From positions 1 through 42,069 of the forward strand of contig URJM01000010.1 of the NCBI GenBank assembly GCA_900548225.1: DNA of 42,069 nt, in the 5' to 3' direction. The position numbers and the translations under genes were made by a program. The DNA comes from an uncultured bacterium (GTDB lineage Bacteria; Verrucomicrobiota; Lentisphaeria; Oligosphaerales; Oligosphaeraceae). Below are positions 31,198 to 41,000 of the stretch, in pieces (position 1 is the first letter of the stretch; each line of letters starts with the position of its first letter). Under the pieces are notes generated by a model that was given only the letters and a program-made list of their open reading frames with translations, had not been told where the DNA came from and did not search any database.

Positions 31198-31494
31198 AGG
31201 AGGCGAGAATCTGTCAAAGAGCGTGAAGGTTGTATGTTTTTCAGGCCTGTTCGATGCTTGGATGCGGCCCGTATTCCATGGCGGCTCATGCAGGATGCCG
31301 CGGCGGAATCGTCAATGCCCTAAATGTAAGGCATGGAGAGGATTTTTCATATACGCCTTGTGAATGGAATGGCTGGCTTTGACGGCAAGCCAAAAAGGAA
31401 GGCAGGGTATAATTCCTCCATTTGCAGACGCCGCTCTTCTGTCGGGACAGGCGACCTCGCCAGGGGGTTCGTGGCGCGGGCTTCCTTCCGTCTT
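31198..31494. other. 297-bp non-coding gap before the MlaA-hydrolase gene
   Basis: No gene is supported here. It should contain the promoter of the minus-strand run that begins with the MlaA-hydrolase gene, but I found no convincing pair of hexamers; a TTGACA lies too close (about 12 nt) to the ATG. A small stem GGCTT/AAGCC followed by five A occurs near 31375-31400 and would be a weak plus-strand-side structure without a gene to terminate. Confidence 0.5.
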
Positions 31495-32457
31495 CTATTT
31501 TTCGGAGTTTCTGGCCAAAGCCAGGCATCTCCAGTCGCCATCGACCTCCCATCCGGCTTCCGCTGCGATTTGCATGAAATCCTCGGTGGATTTCCGGAAG
31601 CCCTGGTGGAAGGAGTTTGCGAGAAGGGCCCGTCCCCCCGGAAGCAGATTTGCGTCGACAGTTTCCAGAAGCGCCTTCATCTTCGGGGTTGATTTCAGGA
31701 AGCGTCCTCCTGCGAGCCCGTTGCATATCACGAGGGAGACACGGTGGTCCCCGCGGTATTCGGTTGCGTTTCCTGAAAGGAATTTTGCGCGGATATCCTT
31801 GAAGGGGACGAATTCGCGGGAGCGGGGCAGGTCGTGCGGGAGACGCCGTTGCGTCGCCATCCAGGCTTCCAGGGGTTCGAGTGTGACTCCCGTGACCTCT
31901 GCCGCGCCTGTGGCCCTTGCCGCCTCAAGCGTTCCCAGTCCCACCCCGCATCCCAGGTCGAGGAGCGACTCCGCCCTGCCCATGATGGCGAGCTGTTCCG
32001 GGTATCGCCCAAGCCTGGTTCCAAAGCGCGGCGGGTCGGCGCATTCGCAGAGCAGGCGGTGTAGGAAGTCTTCGGTGCCGATAGTCGCCTGTCCCGCGAG
32101 GAGTTCCACGTCTTCCCAGAAGTCCAGGAGGGTTTCGAAGGAGGGCTCCAGGAGCGATTGGGGAATCCACTCCTGCGAGGGCAGGCAATGCATGGCGAGA
32201 AGCCTCATCGATGCCGAGAACTCGCTCCAGGGGCAGAATGTATCGAACCAGGCCCGCAGGTCGTGTCCGACAATCATCCCGGGGGTCCAGGCGACTCCTG
32301 CATGGTCATACCAGTTCTGCAGAAGCGCGCCCCACCGACGGTCGTGGTTCTCGAGAAGGGTTCCAAGAATTGAACCGCCTGTGCTGAAGGGAGTTGCAGT
32401 GATATTGTCGCAATGTGGCACCGTCAATTCCCGCCCTTCTCCATTTCCTTTGCGCAT
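31495..32457 (-). CDS. SAM-dependent class I methyltransferase
   Basis: The protein is up to 320 aa. The class I methyltransferase motif I, SLLDLGCGVGLGTLEAA, is at about residues 164-180. It is followed by a motif II-like acidic strand end (VTGVTLEPLEAW) and VSLVICNGLAGG in the motif IV position. The first 150 residues are an unrecognised helical domain that may give specificity. The start is uncertain. The ATG at 32455-32457 overlaps recD by 34 bp; a TTG at 32427, preceded by GAAGGGCGGG and overlapping the recD stop as TTGA, would remove ten residues. It is co-directional with recCBD and probably its last gene. The substrate is unknown; DNA, RNA, protein and small molecules are all possible. 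Confidence 0.82.
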   Translation of the reverse strand: MRKGNGEGRELTVPHCDNITATPFSTGGSILGTLLENHDRRWGALLQNWYDHAGVAWTPGMIVGHDLRAWFDTFCPWSEFSASMRLLAMHCLPSQEWIPQSLLEPSFETLLDFWEDVELLAGQATIGTEDFLHRLLCECADPPRFGTRLGRYPEQLAIMGRAESLLDLGCGVGLGTLEAARATGAAEVTGVTLEPLEAWMATQRRLPHDLPRSREFVPFKDIRAKFLSGNATEYRGDHRVSLVICNGLAGGRFLKSTPKMKALLETVDANLLPGGRALLANSFHQGFRKSTEDFMQIAAEAGWEVDGDWRCLALARNSEK

Positions 32458-34166
32458 TCAGGGAGTCCCGTGACTCGCCTTGCCTCGGCATCGAGGGCGG
32501 CGAGGATTGACTCCTTCGCCCCCCAGATCAGGCATCGTTTTCTGGCGCGGGTGACAGCGGTGTAGACCAGGTTCCGCGAGAGAATCTGGTTCTCGCTGTC
32601 AGGTAGAATGACCAGCACATTGTCGTAGGATGAACCCTGCGACTTGTGGATTGTGATGGCGAAGGCGGGTTCGCATCCGGGCAACTCCGCCTGCGCAAAT
32701 CCCTTCACGACGCTGGATTCCGTCCCCTTCTTCTGGATTCTGAACCATACCCTTCCGTCCTTCCAGACCCCCACGTTGCCGTTGCTGAGTCCCGTAAGCG
32801 GGTCGTTCTTCGTGACGAGGACAGGCATGCCGTTTGCCCCGTTTCCGATGCCGAGTGTTTTTGCGGCGAGTTGGTTGAGTGCTTCGGTGCCGCATGGTCC
32901 CTGGTGGACTGCGCAGAGGATTTTGAAGGATTCGTGGAATGCCAGAAGCTCCTCGGGGGTGCCGTTTCTTGGGCATTTCAGGTTCCACTGGTTCTTGATG
33001 GCGCGAAGCGCCTCCTCCCATTCACCGCGGGCCGGCAGCTCTCTCGCAAGGAACTTGGACTCCTCCGGCTCGTTGTAGAGTCCCGCCGCCTTTTCCTTCG
33101 CCAAGTCGATTCTCCCCTCCGCAATATTGGATGCAAAGCCGACGAGTTCCTGGATTTCCCTCGAACGGAAGTTGATCCGCAGCCATGTGTAGCAGGACGG
33201 CTCTGCCTTGAGGAGAATCTCGGCCAGGTCGCCGAAGACCGCGCCTGGCTCTACGGACGCAAGCTGGTCCTTGTCTCCGAGAAGCATGAGGCGTCCGTCT
33301 TCGGGAATCGCGTCCACGAGTTGCCTGAAGAGCAGCAACGAGACCATTGAGCTTTCATCGACGATGACGAGGTCGTATGGCAGCGTGTATTTGTGATGGA
33401 ATCTGGGCAGCCCCATCCTTTGGGGATTGATGCCGAGAAGCTTGTGTATGGTGACCGGCCTGAGTTCCCCGAGCTTTCCGCGAATCATGTCTGCGTTTTC
33501 CAGGTTGCAGGCGAGGCCCGAATTGTCAAGCTGTTCCCGGATTGCGGTTCCCATCTGCGCCGCGGCCTTGCCAGTCGGTGCCGCCAGGGCGATTCTGATG
33601 TCTGGATTCTTCTGGATTTCGAGGGCGAGCACCGCCCCAAGCGTGGTGGTCTTGCCAGTGCCGGGTCCGCCCGTGATCATCGAGATTGCGCGGCCGAAGG
33701 ATGAGGCGACCGCCCGGCGCTGGTCCCTCGCATCCTCGCTCGAAAGGTTGGTGCTGAGCCCCGCGACAATCTCCTCGGCAGGAGCCACGGCGGAGGATTC
33801 CGCGTTTTTTGCAAGGGAGGAGGCGACGTAGGCGGCTATCTGCTTCTCGGCAAGGCGGTTCTTCAGCAGGTAAAGGCAACCCGTGGAGGAGACCCAGACC
33901 AGCGGGTGGAGCATGTCTTCGCATCCATCCTCCGCAACGGCGCAGCTCCATGCGGAATCCCTGCCCTCAAGACGCTTCAACGCCTCCTCGCGACAGGGCG
34001 ACTCCCAGTTCCTGACATCCAGGGCGCTATTGCCTTCGTCGGAGGATTGCACAAGCGCGCGAAGCAACTCCAGGAAGACTGTGTCGCCTTGTAGGGAGGC
34101 ATGCCTGGCAACCATTTCCGCAAAGTAGGTCGCCTGTGGTGTGCATTCTTGTTTGTCTGTATTCAT
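32424..34166 (-). CDS. recD: Exodeoxyribonuclease V subunit alpha (RecD)
   Basis: RecD is the 5'-3' helicase motor of RecBCD, which processes double-strand ends for recombination and degrades foreign linear DNA. At 580 aa it is close to the E. coli protein (608). A superfamily 1B helicase is evident: Walker A TGGPGTGKTTTLGAV near residues 156-170, Walker B IVDESSMVS, the LLGDKDQLASVEPG block, and the C-terminal FAITIHKSQGSSYDNVLV with TAVTRARK. The N-terminal 110 residues match the RecB-contact domain region. The gene follows recB after 21 bp. That gap contains a TATAAT box ending 9 nt before the ATG and no Shine-Dalgarno sequence, so it may have its own start site. Confidence 0.97.
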   Translation of the reverse strand: MNTDKQECTPQATYFAEMVARHASLQGDTVFLELLRALVQSSDEGNSALDVRNWESPCREEALKRLEGRDSAWSCAVAEDGCEDMLHPLVWVSSTGCLYLLKNRLAEKQIAAYVASSLAKNAESSAVAPAEEIVAGLSTNLSSEDARDQRRAVASSFGRAISMITGGPGTGKTTTLGAVLALEIQKNPDIRIALAAPTGKAAAQMGTAIREQLDNSGLACNLENADMIRGKLGELRPVTIHKLLGINPQRMGLPRFHHKYTLPYDLVIVDESSMVSLLLFRQLVDAIPEDGRLMLLGDKDQLASVEPGAVFGDLAEILLKAEPSCYTWLRINFRSREIQELVGFASNIAEGRIDLAKEKAAGLYNEPEESKFLARELPARGEWEEALRAIKNQWNLKCPRNGTPEELLAFHESFKILCAVHQGPCGTEALNQLAAKTLGIGNGANGMPVLVTKNDPLTGLSNGNVGVWKDGRVWFRIQKKGTESSVVKGFAQAELPGCEPAFAITIHKSQGSSYDNVLVILPDSENQILSRNLVYTAVTRARKRCLIWGAKESILAALDAEARRVTGLPECAKEMEKGGN

Positions 34167-34174
34167 AAGTTGTT

Positions 34175-34182
34175 TATTATAA
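34175..34182 (-). promoter_or_regulatory. TTATAATA box between recB and recD
   Basis: On the minus strand CTTATAATAAA lies in the 21-nt recB-recD gap, with TATAAT ending 9 nt before the recD ATG. There is no Shine-Dalgarno sequence. The spacing is the same as at rnc. It may be an internal promoter giving a near-leaderless recD transcript, or chance AT-richness. Confidence 0.35.
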
Positions 34183-34187
34183 GATAG

Positions 34188-37100
34188 TTATGGTGTCAAT
34201 TCATGGAAGAGGCGATCGATGAGCCGGAAGGAGGGCCTTGTCGCGTAGAAGCCATTTGCGTCCTCCTGTCCCTTGTGGATTCCCCTGACGAAGCAGTAGA
34301 TTGCACCTCCGAAGAGTTCGTCGTATGCTTCCTGTGTGAGTTTCCATTCGGGGTTTGACTTTGCGTATGCGTGCAGGAATGCGGTTGTGTAGAGGAGATA
34401 CTGGAGTGTGTAGAAGTGCTTGTCCATCTCCTCCTGCATTCCCTGCCTGTTGAATCCCTCGCGTCTGGAATTGAGCGCATTTGTCTTCCAGTCAACGATG
34501 TAGTACTTTCCGTCTGGCGCCTGGAAGAGGAGGTCGATTGACCCGTTGAGCACCCATCCGCTCTCCTTCTTGTATTCGGGCGCCCACTCCTGTGGCAGCG
34601 CGATTTCGTCAATTCCCTCGAAGAGTCTTTGTGCGTAGAACCCCTTCTCCAGCCGGTATTTGAAGTCGAGTTCGCTTCGTCTGTGCGCCATGTCGATTTG
34701 GTTCAACGCGAATGGGAGCCGCTTCTCCGGGTTTGCGGGGTCTGGGAGCTGGGTTCCGAGGACTCCCTCCAGCATGTCTGCAAAGGCTTCCAGGCGCGCC
34801 TTTTGTTCATCCTCGTTGCGTGAAAGCTGCGAAAACCCCTTGAGTGTCGAGGCGTAGGCGGGCTTCTGCTCCGAGATTGGCTGGGTGAAATCCAGTTTCT
34901 CGAAGATTTTGTGCCAGCAGCTTCCTGCCCGTGCGCCCCGGGGGAATCGGAAGATGGGCTCCAGTTCGGCGGGTGCCGCGTCCACGGCTGACTCGTCTGC
35001 CTCCGGATTGTCCTCCGCGTCATCCATGTCGTCCGCGATGGAATTCGCCTGTGGTTCCTTAGGCGTTTCCCGTGCCGCCGCCCCGTCCGGCGACTTGTGC
35101 CGCGCGATTGCCGTGTAGGAACACGTCCTCCACCCGGCCGGCATCATCACTGTCCCGGAATCAAACTCCTCGCTGACGGGGCTGTCGACAACCGGCTCCC
35201 CTTCTTCGGGGACGGCAATTTCCTCGTTGCCGCCGACCCACGCCTGGAAACCCTCGGAGTTGAGTTCGGTCATGAACCTTGGGATAATGCCATCGAGGTA
35301 CTCCTCCATAAGGCGCGAGCCCTCTGTCCAGCCTTTCCCCTTGGAAGTGTAGCTGGGGTGGGACGTGTCAAGGATTCCCCAGTCGGCTCCATTGGTAATT
35401 CCCTGTTCCCAGCCGGGAGAGGATGCATTCAGGGCTTTCTCAAGGCAATCGCGCGCGTTCTGGCGTTTTTGAAAACTGTCCTTCCTGTTTGTCAGTCCAG
35501 TGACGTGTTTCCATTCATCAAAGCGCTCCCGTGCCTCACTGGGTTTGTTAAGGTCATTGTAAAGATACGCCTTTCCCGTACTTCCCCCCATCATACGGCA
35601 GAGGAACTCCGCACGGGTCGCCGCAACATACAGGAGACGGATGGTTTCCTGGAGCTCCTCCTGGTCAGCCAACTCCTTCGGTTTTTTTTCGCCCTCCGCG
35701 ACGGCCGTCGTCCGCATGTTGTATTTTGCGACATTCCTGCCATCCTCCTCGACATGGAATCTCGCACCTATGGCGCGGTCATCCTTGATTTTGACAGGAG
35801 CGTTCAGCATTCCCAGGACGAAGACAATCGGGAACTGGAGTCCCTTGCTGGCGTGGATTGTCATGATCTTGACGGCCGGGTCCTCCGTAGTCAGCCTTAG
35901 GGGATACTTGTCGTTCAGCTCCTTGTCGTCGATTATTCTCCCTTCCGCGACACGTTGTCTCAGGAATTCGGCGAGTCCACCGACTCCGAGCCTCTGCGTG
36001 GTCGCCTCGTTCTGGAGTGCCTCCTGCAGTTGCTTGAATACTGCGATAGAGCGCGTGTCACCCCTTGGGACCGAGTTTGCGATGATCGCCTCGGAGACGG
36101 TCAGCGCGCCATCCTGGCCAATTGCCTTGCATGCCTCCGCCCCGAGAAGCTCCTCCATTGTGCAGTTCATGAAGCGTGTGAACATCGACATGAAGGACTT
36201 CTGCTCCCAAAGCTGGCGAAGTTCGAGCAACTTCGTGGAGAGCAGACAGTCGCTGTTGACGAGGGTCGCTATCTGGCCGGGTGTGAAGCGCGGGAAGAAT
36301 CCCGACCGAAGGAAGCAGTTCACCTTCTGCTGGTAGCTGAGATCCTGGAGGACGCGGAGCAATTCGTCAAGCTGGGCGGCTTCCTGGGTCCCGTAGTAGT
36401 TCTGGGCCTTCTGCATGACGCACGGGACGCCGTTTTTGCGTAACTCCCCTGCAATTGTGTTCGCATCGTTGTTTCCGCGGGCAAGGACCGCAATGTCGCC
36501 GTATCCGATTCGGTCTGTTCTGGTGCCTTCCTTGCCTGTAGTCCTTATCAGGATGTTCCCCGATTCGACTAGCTTCTTGATTTCGGCAACTGTGCATGTT
36601 ATGGCTTTATCTACACTGCCGCAAAAGCCTGCCGTCAGGAGGTTTTCCGAGATAGGTTCACCGTCGGGCCTGACAAGGGTGCGCTTCGTTTCCTTCTCCT
36701 CGGGGAATTCGATTTCCGGGAAGTCAATCCGATCCGTATTGAAGAATGTCTTTTCGCCACGCCCCTCCCGCATTGCGTTGAGTGCGCCGATGTATTCCTT
36801 TGAGGAGCGGAAGTTTGCCCGCAGCTGCGACTTCCTTGTGCCGCCCGTGGCGTCCAGGTAGGTGAATATGTCTCCACCCCGGAATCCGTAGATTGCCTGC
36901 TTTGGGTCTCCAATCATGAAGAATCCCCGCTTCCTTCCCTCCGCGTCGGATGTGTCGCCGAAGATGCATTGGAAGATCTCGTTTTGGACATTGTCCGTGT
37001 CCTGGAATTCGTCAATCATTGCGAACCTGAACCGGTTGCGGATGATGTCCCGCAGTCTCTCCCCGAGGCCATGCTCCTTCAGGCGGTTTCTCAGGTCCAG

Positions 37101-38027
37101 GAGGAGGTCGTCGAAGGTCATGAAGTTCTCACGGCTCTTCGCCTTCAGTATCTCCATCCCTGCGAATTTCCTCGCCCATCCATGGACGCTCTGCCTGTAT
37201 GCGACAAGCGTATCCTTGAGCTCCTTCAGCGTTGCGGATGCCTCCGATGCCGGCGAGTCGCCTCCATCGCCATTTGCCGCGGGGCCGGGAAGCGAGTCGT
37301 TGTACGGGAGCCCCTGGCGAATCTTTTCCTGGAGTGCCGCAATTGCCTCGTCCTCCGGCGGGTATCCCAGGATTCGATTCTCAAGTTCGTCAATCCTCTT
37401 CTCCTTTTCATCAAGGTCACTTTCGCTTCCAAAGGATTCCGTGATGCCGTCGTTCCAGACGATTGCGCCGTCCTTCTCCTTGCCGATGACCGCGCGTGTG
37501 TCATTGCTGATGGTGTAGGGGGTCAGCTCCAGTCCCTTCCAGATTTTCGTGCGCAGCGGATGTCCCGCGTAGTTGTTGCGGCGGAAGAAGTCGGCGTATG
37601 CGCCCTCGACAATGTCCGAACAGGTTCCCCTTAGCTCCTTGCCGTAGCGTATGCCGCTCTCGAAGGCATTTTCATTGAGCATCCTCTGGCAAAAGCCATG
37701 GATTGTGAAGACCGGCGCACGGTCAAAGTCGGCCAGCGCCTTGACAAGAATCTTCCTCCTGCGCTCGTCGTCCCAATATGTCTGGCGGGCTTCCTCAAGA
37801 CGCGCCCTCAGGCGCATCCGGAGTTCGGCGGTCGCAGCATCCGTGAAGGTGACGACGAGTATCTGCTCCAGGGAGTCCACGTGCCCCTCCAGAAGCAACC
37901 GCAGATATATCTCCGCGATGTTGTAGGTCTTCCCTGTGCCAGCACCCGCCTCGACGACGGTTACGCCTTCCAAATTGCAATTCCTGACGTCAAAGTCCTG
38001 TGTCATAATCCTTCTATCGCTCCCCAT
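34188..38027 (-). CDS. recB: Exodeoxyribonuclease V subunit beta (RecB)
   Basis: RecB carries the 3'-5' helicase and the single nuclease of RecBCD. At 1279 aa it is about 100 residues longer than E. coli RecB. UvrD-type helicase motifs are present: VVEAGAGTGKTYNIAEIYLRL (Walker A, about 24-44), AMIDEFQDTDNVQ (motif II), MIGDPKQAIYGFRGGDIF (motif III), IMTIHASKGLQFPIVFV (motif V) and RLLYVAATRA (motif VI). After an acidic linker (near 1000-1020) comes the PD-(D/E)XK nuclease with KYYIVDWKTNALNSRREGF near 1170. A second ATG at 38006 (MTQDFDVRN) has an AGAAGG just upstream and would shorten it by seven residues. It starts 6 bp after recC. Confidence 0.97.
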   Translation of the reverse strand: MGSDRRIMTQDFDVRNCNLEGVTVVEAGAGTGKTYNIAEIYLRLLLEGHVDSLEQILVVTFTDAATAELRMRLRARLEEARQTYWDDERRRKILVKALADFDRAPVFTIHGFCQRMLNENAFESGIRYGKELRGTCSDIVEGAYADFFRRNNYAGHPLRTKIWKGLELTPYTISNDTRAVIGKEKDGAIVWNDGITESFGSESDLDEKEKRIDELENRILGYPPEDEAIAALQEKIRQGLPYNDSLPGPAANGDGGDSPASEASATLKELKDTLVAYRQSVHGWARKFAGMEILKAKSRENFMTFDDLLLDLRNRLKEHGLGERLRDIIRNRFRFAMIDEFQDTDNVQNEIFQCIFGDTSDAEGRKRGFFMIGDPKQAIYGFRGGDIFTYLDATGGTRKSQLRANFRSSKEYIGALNAMREGRGEKTFFNTDRIDFPEIEFPEEKETKRTLVRPDGEPISENLLTAGFCGSVDKAITCTVAEIKKLVESGNILIRTTGKEGTRTDRIGYGDIAVLARGNNDANTIAGELRKNGVPCVMQKAQNYYGTQEAAQLDELLRVLQDLSYQQKVNCFLRSGFFPRFTPGQIATLVNSDCLLSTKLLELRQLWEQKSFMSMFTRFMNCTMEELLGAEACKAIGQDGALTVSEAIIANSVPRGDTRSIAVFKQLQEALQNEATTQRLGVGGLAEFLRQRVAEGRIIDDKELNDKYPLRLTTEDPAVKIMTIHASKGLQFPIVFVLGMLNAPVKIKDDRAIGARFHVEEDGRNVAKYNMRTTAVAEGEKKPKELADQEELQETIRLLYVAATRAEFLCRMMGGSTGKAYLYNDLNKPSEARERFDEWKHVTGLTNRKDSFQKRQNARDCLEKALNASSPGWEQGITNGADWGILDTSHPSYTSKGKGWTEGSRLMEEYLDGIIPRFMTELNSEGFQAWVGGNEEIAVPEEGEPVVDSPVSEEFDSGTVMMPAGWRTCSYTAIARHKSPDGAAARETPKEPQANSIADDMDDAEDNPEADESAVDAAPAELEPIFRFPRGARAGSCWHKIFEKLDFTQPISEQKPAYASTLKGFSQLSRNEDEQKARLEAFADMLEGVLGTQLPDPANPEKRLPFALNQIDMAHRRSELDFKYRLEKGFYAQRLFEGIDEIALPQEWAPEYKKESGWVLNGSIDLLFQAPDGKYYIVDWKTNALNSRREGFNRQGMQEEMDKHFYTLQYLLYTTAFLHAYAKSNPEWKLTQEAYDELFGGAIYCFVRGIHKGQEDANGFYATRPSFRLIDRLFHELTP

Positions 38028-38033
38028 TGACTG

Positions 38034-41000
38034 CTACTGGATATCATCCTCCTCATCCCCCTCATCGCCCTCATCCTCCTCATTCTCATGGAGCAGAGGA
38101 CCCTGTTTGACCATCGGGAAAAGACTCCTCGCATTTTCCATTGCGTCCCTGTTTTTCTTGCCAGGGAAGAGCCATTCGTCCCCAAACGGCTCGTCGTCCT
38201 TCTCTTTGTTGGGGGGTTGCACCGCGCGCCAGGAGAAATCATCCTTCAGCATCACGGGCCTTCTGTATGAGGCAAGAAACTCTCCGACAAGCCTGTCAAG
38301 CCATCCCTGAAGGGGCTGGCCGCCGTCGGCGTTGGCGCCAAGGAACTCGAAAAAGGACATTCTCATTGAACTACCTGGGGCACGGACGGCGAGAATCCTG
38401 GCGCACAACCCGGTGGAGGCGCCCCGCTGCAGGGAAAGGACCAGAAGCCTCAGGTAGGCCTTGACAAGGTATTTCTCCTTGATTCCATTTGTGCCGGGCA
38501 TTCCGTAAATCGGGATGTACACCGCTGTCGGATTATCCTCGTCATCGACTTCGCAGTTCCCCGTGACGGCAATTGTCCTGCCATTGATGACCGACTTCGC
38601 CTCGATGTTGATGGTCTTTCCACGTGCCCAGCCGCCAATGTCGGGTAGTTGTTCATGGCTTTTCCTGATAGTCTCCAGCGCCTCGCGCATCTCCAGTTCC
38701 CCCACGTCCCCGATGAGGAGCTGGCCGGTGCTTCGCATCTTGTCCTTGAGCCTCCCGATTTGATCGCTGCCTGCATCAAGGCAGGGTGCCTCCTTGCCGA
38801 GTTCCTCCTTGAGGGAGTCGCAGATGTCCCTGTAGAGAACCCATTTGTCCAGGCTAGACGGCTGGAAGGGTTCGTGGTCGGAGAGCGGCTCCGCCTCGTT
38901 GTCGTCCCTGTTGAATCCGAGGGCATGCTGCAGGAACGCCTGGCCTCCGTCTTCTATGAGCCTCTCCAGGTCTCTTATCGTGATGGCTTCGGGAAGTTCC
39001 TCTGGCTCGCCTACGTCGATTTCCCGGGCTGCCGCGCCACCCTCGTCGCACTTCGTGTCGGGGCGTCGCTTCGCCTCCAACGCCGCCTGGGCAATTCGCC
39101 TTGAACTTGCGTCGAAGGCGAATTTGTCCCGCAAAGTCGAGGGCAGGGGTGCGTCTTGTTTGCGGAAGTTATTGATGTCAAAGGAGTTAAGTGTATGGAT
39201 AACTTCAATCTGCGGCTTGTCAGCGATGCGGTTTACGTATGAAATGAGCTGGGAGATGACTGTCGAGGGAGCCAGGGGCGCCTTGTCTTCTTCGTCAAAG
39301 GCGTTGTAGAAGACGAGCAGGTTGTCGCTCGGTGCAAGCAATGCCTCCAGGAAGAGGTATCTGTCCTCGTCTGTCTTTGACCGGACGTAGTATGGGAGGA
39401 GCTTGCCGTCGTTGATGAGGTTGAATCCAAGATGGAGTTCCTGCCTGGGGAACTTCCCCTCGTCCATTCCAAGCAGCGCCATGATTTTGCACGGGACTCC
39501 CCGCATGGGCATCATGGAGCAGCAGGTGATTCTGCCTCCGAGGAAGGGGTCGGTGACTCCGGCGGTGCTGGCTGTCTCAAGGGCGTCCTGCATCGTCGAG
39601 AGGACTACCTGGAAGGGGATGGGCTTCTCCTTCATGGAGGAGTTGTTGACGGACTCCACGAAATCCCTGAGCTTGCCTTCGATGATGGCCATGTCCCGCG
39701 CGCTCTCGGAGTCCCGTGTGAAGAATGTGTCCAGGATTTCAGAGAGCAGGTCGCCCCACTCCTGTGCTGTGCGGTGGTAGTTGGAACGCAGGTCGACGAC
39801 TGTGTCGTGCAATTTGTGGACGAGCATGGAGAGGTTGCCGAGCGCCTGGATGCCGGAGTCGGCGCCGACAGCGGGATATGGCGAAAGTCCTCCGAAGGAG
39901 GTGGCGTTTTCCTCTTCGACGGGCGATGGCTCGACCGCCAATGCAAGAAGCATCCTGTCAAGTGCCTGGAGCCAGGTGAATTCCTCGATTCCCGCCGCTT
40001 GCTCGACTGGGATTCCGAATGCGTCCGCCCGGCTTGCGCCGTCGAATCCGAAGTGGACTTTTGTCGCGTCAAGCCAGCTTCGAATCGCGATGACGTCTGC
40101 GTCTCCGAATGCGAAGCGGCGTCTCAGCGCTGGTGCGTCAAGCAGTGCATCTATTCTGGTGACTTCGAAGCGTGAGTTTGTGAGGAGGAGGATTTGCAGG
40201 AAGCTTTCTGCGAGCAGGTTTGATTCGCGAATGGATCGGTCGGTGACCGCATAGTGGTCCTTCAGGGGGCTGGCGTCGAAGACAGCCTTGATGGTTGGCG
40301 CGAAGTCGACGATGTTCGGTGCCATGACGATGATGTCGTTCATGGTATATGCGGGTTTTCCGCCTGCATTGCCCTTTTTGAGGAGCATCAGGAGGCTGTC
40401 GCGCAGGGCTTCGACCTGTCTTGCCTGGTTGTGGCACTTGTGGATGGTCACAGAGTCGTCGGCAAACTCCCGCTTGCCGACGGGGTTTCTATTCCCGCGG
40501 ATAAGCTGCTGCATGGCTCCCAGGAGAGTGCTGGCATCGGGTTCCTCCGGAAGTGCTTCCGTGTCGCTGGTGTCGCCGCACAGGTCGATGACTGCATTGA
40601 AGAATTGCTGTGCCTGCCGTCCGTAGTCGGCGAGGAGGTCGTTTTGGAGGTCGTCTTCCTGGAGGGGGTCTTTCCTGCGTGTGGACTGGTTATCTCCCCA
40701 GAAATCGCGGCATGGATTGTGGTAGTAGAAGTTGACAGGCGCCGCCTCGCCGTATTTCACCAGGATTTCGAGGTATGCGGGGGGCATCATTGTGGCGCCG
40801 AAGACTGTCAGCGGCTGCATTTGCGCTCCGTCGCCAGGGGGCGTTGTCAGGAAGTGTTCGATTGCCTCGGCAAGTGACATTTGCCCGCATCCCGCGCGCA
40901 GGCGGTGCCAGAGGTGGGACTGCCACAGGAGTTCCTTGGGGAGCTTCACGGGGTTGCCTGCCTTTTCGATGGTGGAGTCGAGGTTTTCGCCCCGTGCCCA

